A stretch of DNA of 64,000 nucleotides from Pseudobacter ginsenosidimutans (GTDB lineage Bacteria; Bacteroidota; Bacteroidia; Chitinophagales; Chitinophagaceae). The stretch is from assembly GCF_007970185.1 (NCBI RefSeq), contig NZ_CP042431.1:3286001-3350000 (forward strand), read 5' to 3'. The translations under genes were made by a program, and so were the position numbers. Shown in pieces: positions 8,840 to 18,226 of this stretch (its first letter is position 1; the number at the start of each line of letters is the position of its first letter). The notes below the pieces were generated by a model. That model was not told the DNA's origin and ran no database searches. It saw nothing but the letters and a program-made list of their open reading frames with translations.

Positions 8840-9037
8840 TTACTTATTCCAAAACCCTTTCCATCCCGGATACGTCACAACCTTATAAGCCAGCAACACA
8901 ACCCCGGCAATCTTCAATATCACGCCAGCAATAAACCAGTATTCCCCATTGGACCAGTGCACGATCTTCAGCCAGCTGCCAATAAGATCCAGCACAAATC
9001 CGATTGCCAGTAAGAACAAAGCATGTTTAGCTTTCAT
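8840..9037 (-). CDS. Small two-helix membrane protein, GldL-like motif
   Basis: The 65-residue product has two hydrophobic segments (about residues 5-22 and 32-52) separated by 'GSWLKIVHWSNGEYW'. The K-I-x-H-W arrangement after a glycine-rich helix resembles the N-terminal membrane hairpin of GldL, the gliding/T9SS motor protein, but the rest of GldL is absent. It may be a stand-alone membrane protein common in Chitinophagaceae. Before the IS insertion its stop was 23 bases upstream of the 136-residue unknown gene, suggesting a former two-gene unit. Confidence 0.65.
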   Translation of the reverse strand: MKAKHALFLLAIGFVLDLIGSWLKIVHWSNGEYWFIAGVILKIAGVVLLAYKVVTYPGWKGFWNK

Positions 9038-9066
9038 GAAACTGAAATTTTATCATAAGTAGAAAA

Positions 9067-9095
9067 GCCTCCATCAATATTACATTGACGGAGGC
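9067..9095 (-). terminator. Probable terminator after YebC gene
   Basis: A 12-bp stem with one mismatch (GCCTCC-TCAAT pairing) lies downstream of the YebC stop on the reverse strand and is followed by only four T, so termination may be weak. Confidence 0.5.
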
Positions 9096-9115
9096 TCTTG
9101 ATATTCTTTTTTCGC

Positions 9116-9838
9116 TTATGCGAGATTGTGAAACACTTTCTGTACATCTTCATCCTGCTCCAGTCTGTCTACCAGTTTCAGTACTTCCTGTGCCTGTTCT
9201 TCACCTAATTCAACGGTAGTGCCGGGGATCCATTCCAGTTCGGCGCTGATGGGAGTGATGTTCTTTTCTTCGAGTGCTTTCTGCATGTTACCGAAATCGG
9301 TGAAGCCTACGCGCAGTACCAGTACTGTTTCGCCGTTCTCTCCGGTTCCTTCTCCCATTTCTTCCAGGCCGAAATCGATCAGCTCCAGCTCCAGGTCTTC
9401 CTGGCTAAGGCCTTCGGGGTTCAGTTTGAAAACGCCCATCTTTTTAAACTGGAAGGCTACACTGCCGCTGTTGCCGAGTGCGCCATTCCCTTTGTTGAAA
9501 TGGGATTTCACGTTGGCAACGGTACGAACGTGATTATCGGTGGCAGTTTCCACCAGGATGGCTACGCCATGAGGGCCGTATCCTTCGTAAAGGATCTCCT
9601 CATAGTTATCCATTTCCTTACCGGAGGCGCGTTTGATGGCGGCTTCCACGCGGTCCTTCGGCATGTTCACGCTCTTGGCGTTAGCCATGCAGCGACGGAG
9701 GGCCGGGTTGGTATTGGGGTCGGGGCCACCGGCTTTAACGGCGATCACGATCTCTTTTCCGATACGGCTGAATTGTTTAGCCATTTTGTCCCACCGGGCA
9801 AACATGGTGGACTTCCGAACTTCAAATATCCTACCCAT
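9116..9838 (-). CDS. yebC: YebC/PmpR (TACO1) family protein
   Basis: The 240-residue protein covers the full family length, with '[19 protein letters not shown]', '[15 protein letters not shown]', '[13 protein letters not shown]' and '[15 protein letters not shown]'. The family was first described as DNA-binding transcriptional regulators; the mitochondrial homologue TACO1 and some bacterial members act in translation and help ribosomes through difficult (including polyproline) stretches. It stands alone, with a terminator on each side. A -7-like TAAATTTG on the reverse strand (9907-9900) could give a leader of about 57 bases. Confidence 0.92.
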   Translation of the reverse strand: MGRIFEVRKSTMFARWDKMAKQFSRIGKEIVIAVKAGGPDPNTNPALRRCMANAKSVNMPKDRVEAAIKRASGKEMDNYEEILYEGYGPHGVAILVETATDNHVRTVANVKSHFNKGNGALGNSGSVAFQFKKMGVFKLNPEGLSQEDLELELIDFGLEEMGEGTGENGETVLVLRVGFTDFGNMQKALEEKNITPISAELEWIPGTTVELGEEQAQEVLKLVDRLEQDEDVQKVFHNLA

Positions 9839-9923
9839 ATTGGTATTGATTACTTATTTCTTGATAAAACAGATTGACCGGGCCTTAGCCTCAGGGCTGC
9901 AAATTTAATTGATGTGTACCTTA

Positions 9924-9959
9924 TAAAAAAACGCCCCGGAGGGTTCCGGAGCGTTTTTT
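9924..9959 (-). terminator. Strong intrinsic terminator after permease gene
   Basis: A G+C-rich stem (cgccccgga/tccggagcg) is flanked by A6 on one side and T6 on the other, so it can act in both directions. It lies 18 bases past the stop of the amino-acid permease gene. Confidence 0.85.
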
Positions 9960-9977
9960 ATGAAGAAGATGTGGAGA

Positions 9978-11465
9978 TTAAGATTTTCCCAGTTTACTTC
10001 TGCTCTTGCTGTAGCCGAAGTAGATCACCAGACCGATGGCCATCCAGGCCAGGGCTGTGAGCTGGGTAACATGATCCAGCGAAATGATCATCGCCGTACA
10101 AACCAGGATGCCCATGGTGGATACGAACGGAACGGCAGGCGTTCTGAACGGCCGGGGCACAGTGGGATCTGATTTTCTCATGATCCATACGCCCGCGCTT
10201 ACCAGCACAAAGGCAAACAGGGTACCGATACTGGTGAGGTCACCAGCAAGGTGGCCCGGTACAAATCCGGCAAATGCTCCCACGAAAATGAAGAGGATCA
10301 GGTTAGATTTGTAAGGCGTTCTGAATTTGGGGTGCAGGTCTGCAAACACTTTCGGCAGGAGACCGTCGTTGCTCATGGAGTAGAACACGCGGCTCTGACC
10401 GAGCAGCATCACCAGGATCACAGAGCTGAAACCCGCCAGGATGGCGATGGATACAGCGGTTGCGAGCCATTGGTAATTGTGCATATATGTTTCGATAGCG
10501 TAAGCAACAGATGCTTCGCGGCCAGACTTCTGGAAGTCGGTGAACGGAGCAACACCTGTGAGTACGTAAGAGAATAAGATGTAGAGAATGGTACAAACCA
10601 CCAGTGATCCGAGGATACCGATTGGCATGTCCCTCTTTGGATTCTTGGCTTCCTGTGCCGCAGTGGAAACCGCGTCAAAGCCGATGAAGGCGAAGAACAC
10701 GATGGCTGCACCACGAAGTACGCCCCAGAAGCCGTGGTTGAATTTGGGTGCGTAAGAATATTCAGTACCGTCTGGTAGAATGGCAGACGGCTGATCGGCA
10801 GGAATGAAGAACGGCGTATGGTTCTCTGGTTTGATGAACTGCCAGCCGATAGCGATGAACACCAGTACGATGGCTACTTTCACAAACACGATGATGGCAT
10901 TCACCCAGGCAGACTCTTCAGTACCCTTGATCAACAGAAGAGAAAGAAGGAGCAGGATCAACAGGGCCGGAGCATTCACGATACCGTGATGAACAACACC
11001 TGCTGCATCAACCGCTTTTTCCAGCGGCGAGTGGCACCATTCATATGGTATTGCCCCCCCCAGCAAATTATTTAAGTATTCACTCCATGCAATAGATACA
11101 GTAGCGGCACCCAATGCGTATTCAAGTACCAGTGCCCATCCGATGATCCAGGCAACCAGTTCGCCCATGGTAGCATAAGCATAGGTGTAAGCGCTACCTG
11201 CGATGGGGATCATGGAAGCAAATTCAGCATAACACAAACCGGCAAAAGCGCAACCAATAGCCGCGATGATAAAGGAAAGAGTCACCGCAGGCCCTGCGTG
11301 ACCACCAGCCGCTGCAGCAGTTCTTACAAACAAACCGGCGCCAATAATGGCGCCAATGCCGAGTGCAACCAGGTTACCGGCACCGAGGGTTCTTTTCAAC
11401 CCTTTCTCCGATTCGGCAGCCTGTGCCAGCAGAGCAGTTAATGATTTTTTACGGAACAAACTCAT
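9978..11465 (-). CDS. Amino-acid permease, APC superfamily
   Basis: The 495-residue protein has about twelve membrane helices. The first one shows the APC signature 'LGIGAIIGAGLFVRTA'; later come 'GLCYAEFASMIPIAGSAYTY', 'FFAFIGFDAVSTAAQEAKNP' and 'GQSRVFYSMSNDGLLP'. These features match the cationic amino-acid transporter branch (YfnA/CAT-like). It sits in the inner membrane and imports an amino acid by proton coupling or exchange. It is a single-gene unit, divergent from the DAACS symporter gene by about 200 bases. Confidence 0.9.
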   Translation of the reverse strand: MSLFRKKSLTALLAQAAESEKGLKRTLGAGNLVALGIGAIIGAGLFVRTAAAAGGHAGPAVTLSFIIAAIGCAFAGLCYAEFASMIPIAGSAYTYAYATMGELVAWIIGWALVLEYALGAATVSIAWSEYLNNLLGGAIPYEWCHSPLEKAVDAAGVVHHGIVNAPALLILLLLSLLLIKGTEESAWVNAIIVFVKVAIVLVFIAIGWQFIKPENHTPFFIPADQPSAILPDGTEYSYAPKFNHGFWGVLRGAAIVFFAFIGFDAVSTAAQEAKNPKRDMPIGILGSLVVCTILYILFSYVLTGVAPFTDFQKSGREASVAYAIETYMHNYQWLATAVSIAILAGFSSVILVMLLGQSRVFYSMSNDGLLPKVFADLHPKFRTPYKSNLILFIFVGAFAGFVPGHLAGDLTSIGTLFAFVLVSAGVWIMRKSDPTVPRPFRTPAVPFVSTMGILVCTAMIISLDHVTQLTALAWMAIGLVIYFGYSKSRSKLGKS

Positions 11466-11671
11466 AACAGTCGGTTATCTATTTTTTGTAATGATTGAAT
11501 AGGGTTTATTACAAGATATAAGGCGGAAAGATAAGGATTTATTAATACCCGCAAATTAAAAGATTGACCAATCCGGCTGCCCTGTACGCGAGTGAGAATA
11601 AGGGTTTGCAAAAAATGCTTTTTATTGTTTAAGTATTATATTGCAGACCATTATTCACCAGACAAGCTGAA

Positions 11672-12934
11672 ATGAAAAAGAACAGGCTGACGATTTTTAT
11701 CCTGCTTGCGATGGCGCTTGGCATTGTTGCCGGGTATGCTGTTCACGAGTTCGCATCACCAGAATTCATCACACCTTTCTCCAAGAATATCAACCTGCTC
11801 GGTAAGGTTTTCATTCGCCTGGTACAGATGATCATTGCTCCTCTCGTATTCTCCACACTGGTAGTGGGCATCGCCAAACTCGGCGATCTCAAGGCAGTGG
11901 GAAGAGTAGGCGGCAAAGCCATTCTCTGGTTCATCTCCGCATCACTCGTGAGCCTTCTGCTCGGACTGGTGCTCGTAAATATCTTCCAGCCTGGTCATTA
12001 TATCGATCTTTCCCAGGCTGACACTGAGGGTGTGAAAGACCTCATGAAGAACACTTCCGCTTTCTCTCTCGAAAAATTCGTGGAACATATCATCCCGCGC
12101 AGCGTGATCGAAGCCATGGCCACCAACGAGATCCTGCAGCTGGTTGTGTTCAGCATCTTCTTCGGTGTAGCACTTACTACCCTTGGCGACTATGCGAAGC
12201 CACTGATCAAAGCGCTGGACATCGTTTCACATGTGATCCTGAAAATGGTGGGTTACGTAATGAACTTCGCACCACTCGGTGTGTTTGGCGCACTCACTGC
12301 TGTTGTGGCCACCAAAGGATTAAGTATATTCAAATTCTATCTTGTATATTTTGCATTCTTCCTGCTCGGCATTCTCATACTCTGGATCATCCTCCTGGGT
12401 GTGGGCACTATGATCCTCGGCCCTAAACGCATAGCAGACCTGCTGAAAAGAATTGGCGGGCCGCTGCTCATCGCGTTCAGCACCACCAGCAGTGAAGCCG
12501 TATTTCCCAAGCTCACCGAAGAGCTGGAGCGTTTCGGTTGCAAGAACAAGATCGTATCATTTGTACTGCCCCTCGGTTATTCTTTCAATCTCGATGGCAG
12601 TATGATGTATATGACTTTCGCCAGTCTTGCCATTGCGCAGGCTTATAACGTGCACCTCGATCTCTCTACCCAGCTCACCATGCTGCTGGTACTGATGATC
12701 ACCAGTAAAGGTATTGCCGGTGTGCCGCGTGCATCACTGGTAATTGTACTGGCCACCTGCGCCATGTTCGGTATTCCACCCGAAGGCGTAGCCATTATCC
12801 TTCCGATCGACCACTTCTGTGATATGTTCCGCAGTATGACCAACGTGATCGGAAATGCACTCGCCACCAGCGTGGTAAGTAAGTGGGAAGGCGAGCTTGG
12901 ACCCAGCGAGAGCGGAGCAGCAGCAGAGGCTTAA
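11672..12934 (+). CDS. Dicarboxylate/amino acid:cation symporter (DAACS)
   Basis: The 420-residue membrane protein has the hallmark regions of the glutamate/aspartate transporter family: the serine-rich re-entrant loop 'AFSTTSSEAVFPKLTEELE', 'SFNLDGSMMYMTFASLAIAQ' with the NxDG cation-site motif, 'SKGIAGVPRASLVIV' and 'PIDHFCDMFRSMTNVIGNA' of the substrate site. It should import acidic amino acids or C4-dicarboxylates with Na+ or H+. It heads a run of four forward-strand genes (DedA, MFS, glycosyltransferase follow). Confidence 0.92.
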   Translation: MKKNRLTIFILLAMALGIVAGYAVHEFASPEFITPFSKNINLLGKVFIRLVQMIIAPLVFSTLVVGIAKLGDLKAVGRVGGKAILWFISASLVSLLLGLVLVNIFQPGHYIDLSQADTEGVKDLMKNTSAFSLEKFVEHIIPRSVIEAMATNEILQLVVFSIFFGVALTTLGDYAKPLIKALDIVSHVILKMVGYVMNFAPLGVFGALTAVVATKGLSIFKFYLVYFAFFLLGILILWIILLGVGTMILGPKRIADLLKRIGGPLLIAFSTTSSEAVFPKLTEELERFGCKNKIVSFVLPLGYSFNLDGSMMYMTFASLAIAQAYNVHLDLSTQLTMLLVLMITSKGIAGVPRASLVIVLATCAMFGIPPEGVAIILPIDHFCDMFRSMTNVIGNALATSVVSKWEGELGPSESGAAAEA

Positions 12935-12963
12935 CCCTTGCTTAAACAATACAAGTAACAGCT

Positions 12964-13698
12964 ATGCATTTGATCCTGTTAGATTTTACGTGGTCCCAAC
13001 TGTTGCAACCGCAATTCTATATCGAGAACGGCGGTCTGTGGTTACTCCTCTTTGTGGTGTTTGCTGAAACCGGTCTCTTTGCCGGCTTCTTCCTGCCAGG
13101 GGATTCCCTTCTGTTTGTTGCCGGCATCTATGCGCATGAGCTCAAGCCAGGGGAGCCCGGCATCACACACCAGTTCCTCAAACTCTTCGGCATGGAACAG
13201 GTGAGGAACGAATATGTAGATCTCATTGTGCTATGGCTACTCATATCCATCTGCGGTATCCTCGGAAATATGGTCGGGTACTGGACAGGTAAAAAGGTTG
13301 GTCCGGCCATGTACCACTGGAAGGACCGCTTCTTCTTCAAGAAGAAATTCCTCCATGATGCGCACGACTTCTATGAGAAACATGGCGGCGGCGCCATTGT
13401 GGTGGCCCGTTTCCTCCCCATCATCCGCACATTTGCGCCCATCATAGCAGGCATTGTGCAAATGGACAAAAAGAAATTCAACTACTACAATATCGTTGGC
13501 TGCCTGGCCTGGGTATTCAGTATGTTGTTTGCCGGACACTTCCTGCAGAAATGGATCCTGGACTGGTTCCAGTTCGATCTGAAAGAACACCTGGAAGTGA
13601 TCGTGATCGGTATCGTTCTGGTTACTACTGCTCCCGTTGTATATAAATTGTTTTTCAGTAAAAGGAAACCAAACGAACCACCACAAACACCTGCTTAA
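12964..13698 (+). CDS. DedA family membrane protein
   Basis: The 244-residue protein shows the DedA pattern: 'FVVFAETGLFAGFFLPGDSLLF' in the first membrane segment, 'GNMVGYWTGKKVG' and 'HGGGAIVVARFLPIIRTFAPIIAG', with the conserved Glu and Arg residues needed by family members. DedA proteins are inner-membrane proteins now linked to flipping of lipid carriers and membrane homeostasis. It starts 29 bases after the DAACS gene and ends five bases before the MFS gene, so it is inside an operon. Confidence 0.9.
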   Translation: MHLILLDFTWSQLLQPQFYIENGGLWLLLFVVFAETGLFAGFFLPGDSLLFVAGIYAHELKPGEPGITHQFLKLFGMEQVRNEYVDLIVLWLLISICGILGNMVGYWTGKKVGPAMYHWKDRFFFKKKFLHDAHDFYEKHGGGAIVVARFLPIIRTFAPIIAGIVQMDKKKFNYYNIVGCLAWVFSMLFAGHFLQKWILDWFQFDLKEHLEVIVIGIVLVTTAPVVYKLFFSKRKPNEPPQTPA

Positions 13699-13703
13699 GC
13701 TCT

Positions 13704-14936
13704 ATGCAACCCAAATCCAATTCTATTTTCAATGTAACAGTGATTGTTGCCGCCCTCGGCTATTTTGTAGATATCTATGACCTGTTACTGTTCAGTATCA
13801 TCCGCGTGGAAAGCCTCACCTCTTTGGGATTAACTCCCGAGCAACTCACCACTGACGGCGAAAGCATCATCAGCTGGCAAATGGGAGGGCTGCTTATCGG
13901 CGGGATCCTCTGGGGGATGCTCGGCGATAAAAAAGGAAGGCTCAGCGTATTGTTTGGATCTATCATATTGTATTCACTGGCCAATATAGCGAACGGACTT
14001 GTTACTACCGTAGACCAATATGCGATGGTTCGTTTCATAGCCGGCGTTGGCCTGGCAGGTGAGCTTGGGGCCGGCATCACCCTGGTTTCTGAAATGACTC
14101 CCAAAGAAAAAAGAGGCATTGCCACTTCCATGGTGGCAGGTATCGGTTTGACCGGAGCCGTGGTCGCTTTTATTGTAAAAGAGAATTTTCACTGGCGGAC
14201 CTGTTACTTCATCGGCGGCGGTCTCGGACTGGCATTGCTGCTTCTTCGTATCTCCGTATTTGAATCAGGCATGTTCAATGAAGTAAAGAAGATGAATGTG
14301 AAACGGGGCAGTTTCTTCATGCTCTTCACCAATGGCGATCGCCTCAAAAGATATATCCTCGCCATCCTGATCGGGTTACCCACCTGGTTCGTGATCGGCG
14401 TACTGGTTACCTTCTCCAAAGAATTTGCAGAACATTTCGGTATAAAAGAAAAAGTGGACTCCGGCAAAGCGATCATGTTCGCCTATGCAGCCATCTCTGC
14501 CGGTGATATCATCATCGGGTTTGTGAGCCAATGGTTCCGCAGCCGAAAAAAGGCATTGTTCCTTTTTTATGGCATCACGATCTTCTTTATGGTGCTCTAC
14601 TTTACCGTTCTCTGGAACAGTACTGCATCCGCCATGTACTGGGTATGCGCCGGACTGGGCTTTGGCACCGGATTCTGGGCCATCTTCGTAACCATGGGAG
14701 CGGAGCAGTTCGGTACCAACCTGCGCGCTACTGCTGCCACCACTATTCCAAATATGGTGCGCGGTCTGCTTGCCATTGCTATCATCCCGCTCTTCAAATG
14801 GCTGCGTGGAATTGAAGGCCTGGGATATGTGCAGGGCGGCATGTATGCAGCCATCATCCTGATGGCAGTAACTTTGATTGCAGCGGCCATGACCAAAGAG
14901 ACTTTCGGGAAAGACCTGAATTTTGTGGAAGAGTGA
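13704..14936 (+). CDS. MFS transporter
   Basis: The 410-residue protein has about twelve helices. The loop 2-3 motif reads 'GMLGDKKGRLSVLFGS' and the helix 4 region 'RFIAGVGLAGELGAGITLVSE', typical of the metabolite:H+ symporter/sugar branch of the major facilitator superfamily. The substrate is not predictable. It is likely co-transcribed with the DedA gene five bases upstream. Confidence 0.88.
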   Translation: MQPKSNSIFNVTVIVAALGYFVDIYDLLLFSIIRVESLTSLGLTPEQLTTDGESIISWQMGGLLIGGILWGMLGDKKGRLSVLFGSIILYSLANIANGLVTTVDQYAMVRFIAGVGLAGELGAGITLVSEMTPKEKRGIATSMVAGIGLTGAVVAFIVKENFHWRTCYFIGGGLGLALLLLRISVFESGMFNEVKKMNVKRGSFFMLFTNGDRLKRYILAILIGLPTWFVIGVLVTFSKEFAEHFGIKEKVDSGKAIMFAYAAISAGDIIIGFVSQWFRSRKKALFLFYGITIFFMVLYFTVLWNSTASAMYWVCAGLGFGTGFWAIFVTMGAEQFGTNLRATAATTIPNMVRGLLAIAIIPLFKWLRGIEGLGYVQGGMYAAIILMAVTLIAAAMTKETFGKDLNFVEE

Positions 14937-14962
14937 TAAGGCGCCGGTAAAGGCTCCTGTCT

Positions 14963-14970
14963 TAATTTTG
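14963..14970 (+). promoter_or_regulatory. -7 promoter element next to glycosyltransferase start
   Basis: TAATTTTG matches TAnnTTTG and ends five bases before the ATG at 14976. It lies in the short gap after the MFS gene and may give the glycosyltransferase gene its own leaderless transcript. Confidence 0.4.
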
Positions 14971-14975
14971 AATCA

Positions 14976-15980
14976 ATGAAGTTTCTGATCGTTCGATTTT
15001 CTTCTATCGGTGATATTGTTTTGACCACCCCTGTGGTGCGCTGCCTGAAAAAACAGGCAGTCACTGCTGAAGTGCATTACCTGACCAAGAAGACATTCCT
15101 GCCTGTACTGGCAGCCAATCCTTATATCGATAAGATCCACACGCTGGAGAATGACCTCGATGCAGTGATCAATAAATTGCAGGACGAGGATTTCGATTAC
15201 GTGATAGACCTGCATCATAACCTGCGTACGCTGCGCGTGAAACGGGGGCTCGACAAGCAATCCTTTTCTTTTGATAAGCTCAATATCAAAAAATGGTTGC
15301 TTACCAGTTTCAAGATCAACCGCATGCCCGATGTACATATCGTGGACCGTTATCTCGATACGCTGAAATCTTTCAATATCAAAAATGACGGACAGGGCCT
15401 GGATTACTTTATTCCTGAAAAGGACCAGGTGAAGGAAGAGGATATTCCTGCTTCGCACCATGCAGGATACATTGGCGTAGTGATCGGCGCTGCGCTGAAC
15501 ACGAAAAAATATCCGTTGCACAAACTGAAAGAGTTGTGCTCCATCATCGACCACCCGATTATGTTACTGGGAGGGAAAGAAGACAGAGAAGAGGGCGATG
15601 CCATTGCTGCGCCCGATCCCGTGAAGATCTACAATGCCTGCGGCAAATTCAATATCAATGAATCGGCCGACCTGGTGCGCAGGGCAAAGCTGATCATCTC
15701 CAATGATACAGGCCTGATGCATATTGCGTCGGCCTTCCGCAAACCTGTGATCTCTATCTGGGGTAATACCGTTCCCGAGTTCGGCATGTATCCTTATTAT
15801 CCGAAAGCAGCCCCCGGCGCGCCTTCCATGTTCGATATCATGGAAGTGAAGGGATTGGGCTGCCGCCCCTGTTCCAAGATCGGGTATGATAAATGCCCAA
15901 AGAAGCATTTCAAATGCATGGAGCTGACTTCTCCGGAATCTGTGTATGAGAAAGTGAAAGAAAGATTGGGGAGAAAATGA
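14976..15980 (+). CDS. Glycosyltransferase family 9 (heptosyltransferase-like)
   Basis: The 334-residue protein starts with 'MKFLIVRFSSIGDIVLTTPV', the GT9 N-terminal signature, and has the C-terminal nucleotide-sugar site 'IISNDTGLMHIASAFRKPVISIWG'. GT-B fold enzymes of this family add heptose or related sugars to the lipopolysaccharide core at the inner membrane's cytosolic face. The cysteine-rich segment 'GLGCRPCSKIGYDKCPKKHFKCM' near the C-terminus is common in Bacteroidota members. Its gene converges with the sigma-factor gene, seven bases away. Confidence 0.9.
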   Translation: MKFLIVRFSSIGDIVLTTPVVRCLKKQAVTAEVHYLTKKTFLPVLAANPYIDKIHTLENDLDAVINKLQDEDFDYVIDLHHNLRTLRVKRGLDKQSFSFDKLNIKKWLLTSFKINRMPDVHIVDRYLDTLKSFNIKNDGQGLDYFIPEKDQVKEEDIPASHHAGYIGVVIGAALNTKKYPLHKLKELCSIIDHPIMLLGGKEDREEGDAIAAPDPVKIYNACGKFNINESADLVRRAKLIISNDTGLMHIASAFRKPVISIWGNTVPEFGMYPYYPKAAPGAPSMFDIMEVKGLGCRPCSKIGYDKCPKKHFKCMELTSPESVYEKVKERLGRK

Positions 15981-15987
15981 CCCCGGT

Positions 15988-17250
15988 TCAATTACATTTT
16001 TCTATTTTCTGCGCGATGAGTTTTTTCTCTGCAATACTTTGTGTCATCTCCCATGCCTGCGTGAGGTATTGATTCGCGTATGCTTTTTCTCCTGCACGCA
16101 GATAAATATCTCCCAGCACTGCACTGTAGATATATTGCGATGCCAGTAAACCTTCAATGTTCTTTATGTTCCAGATATCTTCCAGGCTCTGACCGTACAA
16201 TTCAAGCTGCGCCTTTACTACAGCCCTGTTAAGCAATACGATGGGAGAAGGTTTCTGTGCAGCCAGCAGATCATATAGTTTCAACATGCGCACCCAGTTG
16301 GTGGTTTCGAAACTGGCGGCGAGCGCATGTTCCGCTGCAATTGCAGATTCGATATGGTACACGGTGAGTTGCAATCCCTGTGCAGAGTGATTGAGGAATT
16401 GATAAGCTTTACCGATCAGGTCCTGGTCCCAGCGGCTGCGGTCCTGGTGCTGCAACAAAATGATGGTGTCTCCATTCTCCATCCTGCTATCGAACCTGGA
16501 TGCCTGGAAACACATAAGCGATAACAAAGCGAATACAACCGGTTTCTTACCGGCTGCATGTTCTGTGAGCAGGAAGCATAACCTGATCGCTTCCACGCAA
16601 AGGTCTTTCCGGATCAGCTCATCCGATTTCTGGGAATTGTATCCTTCATTGAAAAGCAGGTAGATCACCAGTAATACAATATCCAGTCTTGCTTCCAAAG
16701 CCGCACCTGAGGGGATCTCCAGCGGAATGTTGTTTTCCTCCAGTGTTTTTCGCGCGCGGTATAATCTTTTCTGTACCGCGGCTTCCTGCATCAGCAGGGC
16801 TTTGGCAATTTCAGTAACACTGAAACCGCTCACTATTTTGAGCGTCATGGCTACCTGGTCTTCTTCGTTGAGAGCAGGATGGCAGCAGGCGAAGATCATG
16901 CGTAGCTGACTGTCGGCAATTTCATGATCGAGGAACAGTTGCTCAATCTGTTGTTCGGTTATCTGTTCCAGATGTCCGGCCAGTTCGCGGGAAATATGAC
17001 GGAAATTATGATTGCGCCTTACGATATCCAGCGCTTTATTGCGGGCAACGGTCATGAGCCATCCGGCTGGATTTTCCGGAACGCCTTTGAAGCTCCATGT
17101 CTGCACTGCTTTTACAAAAGCATCCTGCACCACATCTTCCACAACGCAGAGGTTTTCTGTACCGAAGATGCGGGTGAGTACGGCAGTCATTCTGCCCGCT
17201 TCATGGCGGAACAGGTGATCTACCAGTTGATGGGGAGATGATGCAGACAT
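15988..17250 (-). CDS. ECF42-type sigma factor with long C-terminal extension
   Basis: The 420-residue protein is twice the normal ECF length. Residues about 10-75 form sigma region 2 ('VEDVVQDAFVKAVQTW', 'PAGWLMTVARNKALDIVRR'); 'ACCHPALNEEDQVAMTLKI' and 'SVTEIAKALLMQEAAVQKRLYRARK' form region 4; the last 230 residues are the helical, TPR-like extension (DUF6596 type) of the ECF42 group ('LVIYLLFNEGYNS'). ECF42 factors have no anti-sigma and are linked to DGPF-domain proteins, exactly as here. It is the last gene of a three-gene unit. The extension is thought to regulate activity; the inducing signal is unknown. Confidence 0.88.
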   Translation of the reverse strand: MSASSPHQLVDHLFRHEAGRMTAVLTRIFGTENLCVVEDVVQDAFVKAVQTWSFKGVPENPAGWLMTVARNKALDIVRRNHNFRHISRELAGHLEQITEQQIEQLFLDHEIADSQLRMIFACCHPALNEEDQVAMTLKIVSGFSVTEIAKALLMQEAAVQKRLYRARKTLEENNIPLEIPSGAALEARLDIVLLVIYLLFNEGYNSQKSDELIRKDLCVEAIRLCFLLTEHAAGKKPVVFALLSLMCFQASRFDSRMENGDTIILLQHQDRSRWDQDLIGKAYQFLNHSAQGLQLTVYHIESAIAAEHALAASFETTNWVRMLKLYDLLAAQKPSPIVLLNRAVVKAQLELYGQSLEDIWNIKNIEGLLASQYIYSAVLGDIYLRAGEKAYANQYLTQAWEMTQSIAEKKLIAQKIEKCN

Positions 17251-17256
17251 GAATGA

Positions 17257-17694
17257 TCAGTTCTCAGAGTGAAGGCCCACTTTGTTTCCTTCTGTATCTT
17301 CAAAATGGGCGAAGTATCCGAAATTGGCTCCCACAGCGGTTTTGGGAAGCAGTATCCTTCCGCCTGCCGCTTCCACCCTTGCCAGAATAATGGAGAGATC
17401 AGGATTGCCATTCAAATAAATAAGTGTGCCGGTATTATCGGGAATGCATCCGTAACCATGCGTGATACATCCTGCAGGTTTGCCATTTTGAAAAGGGAAA
17501 AAGCCCATCTTGTATGCGCCTGCATCTTCAGTATCCATCCTGATGTTCAGGATCTGCTCATAGAATTGTTTTGCCCGCTGAAAATCGGACACCGGTAATT
17601 CAAACCAGTTCAGCATTTTTCCTGTCATACCATAGGAGTTTACTGATCGGCGTATCGGAGCTGTTTCCCTTTCCATGGCAATTGTTTTAATCAT
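17257..17694 (-). CDS. VOC (glyoxalase/bleomycin-resistance fold) protein
   Basis: The 145-residue protein contains one VOC domain: 'NWFELPVSDFQRAKQFYEQIL' at the N-terminus and 'GNFGYFAHFEDTEGNKVGLHS'-type ending (here 'FGYFAHFEDTEGNKVGLH'), with the metal-site Glu of the C-terminal half. It overlaps the upstream YciI gene by eight bases; an inner Met at 17676 is an alternative start. VOC genes commonly occur in ECF42/DGPF clusters. Substrate unknown. Confidence 0.85.
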   Translation of the reverse strand: MIKTIAMERETAPIRRSVNSYGMTGKMLNWFELPVSDFQRAKQFYEQILNIRMDTEDAGAYKMGFFPFQNGKPAGCITHGYGCIPDNTGTLIYLNGNPDLSIILARVEAAGGRILLPKTAVGANFGYFAHFEDTEGNKVGLHSEN

Positions 17695-18046
17695 TATACT
17701 GGCCGGTGAGGTCCACGCATTCCCGTACTTCCACTGTTCCGTTCAACTCAAAATCAGGGAAACCTTTGGCTGCTTCAACGGCCTGTTTGAAATCTTTTGC
17801 TTTCACAATCAGGTAGCCGCCTACCAGTTCCTTGCTTTCAGCGAAGGGGCCATCGGTCACTACCTTGTTCACACCTGTCAACCGCTTGCTGTCGGGCAGC
17901 AGGGGACGGCCTTCCACATACAGTCCTTTTGCCTTTAGATCATCCATCCAGCTGAACCATTTCATCATCTGCGACTGCGCTTCTTCCGCACTCATATTCA
18001 ATTCGTCGTAAGTGGGGCCTGTGAAAATGAACATAAACTCTTTCAT
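17687..18046 (-). CDS. YciI/DGPF-domain protein
   Basis: The 119-residue protein has the DGPF signature exactly: 'VVTDGPFAESKELVGGYLIV', within a ferredoxin-like YCII fold that starts 'MKEFMFIFTGP'. DGPF proteins are the typical genetic partners and probable regulon members of ECF42 sigma factors. It is the first gene of the three-gene unit (YciI, VOC, sigma). Molecular function is not established. Confidence 0.9.
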   Translation of the reverse strand: MKEFMFIFTGPTYDELNMSAEEAQSQMMKWFSWMDDLKAKGLYVEGRPLLPDSKRLTGVNKVVTDGPFAESKELVGGYLIVKAKDFKQAVEAAKGFPDFELNGTVEVRECVDLTGQYND

Positions 18047-18226
18047 AATCAGTTTTTTTAAATTGAAACAATGCTTGCTTTCAGGCTAATGACGAAATGG
18101 ATTTCCAGCAGAGGACAAAATTTCAATATTTTTTTATCTCCACACACCAATAGGCAGATATTTATGATGAATGCCGCTTTTTGACGGATGAGCAGCGCGG
18201 CTCGGGTTATAAAAATTCAGTCTGGG

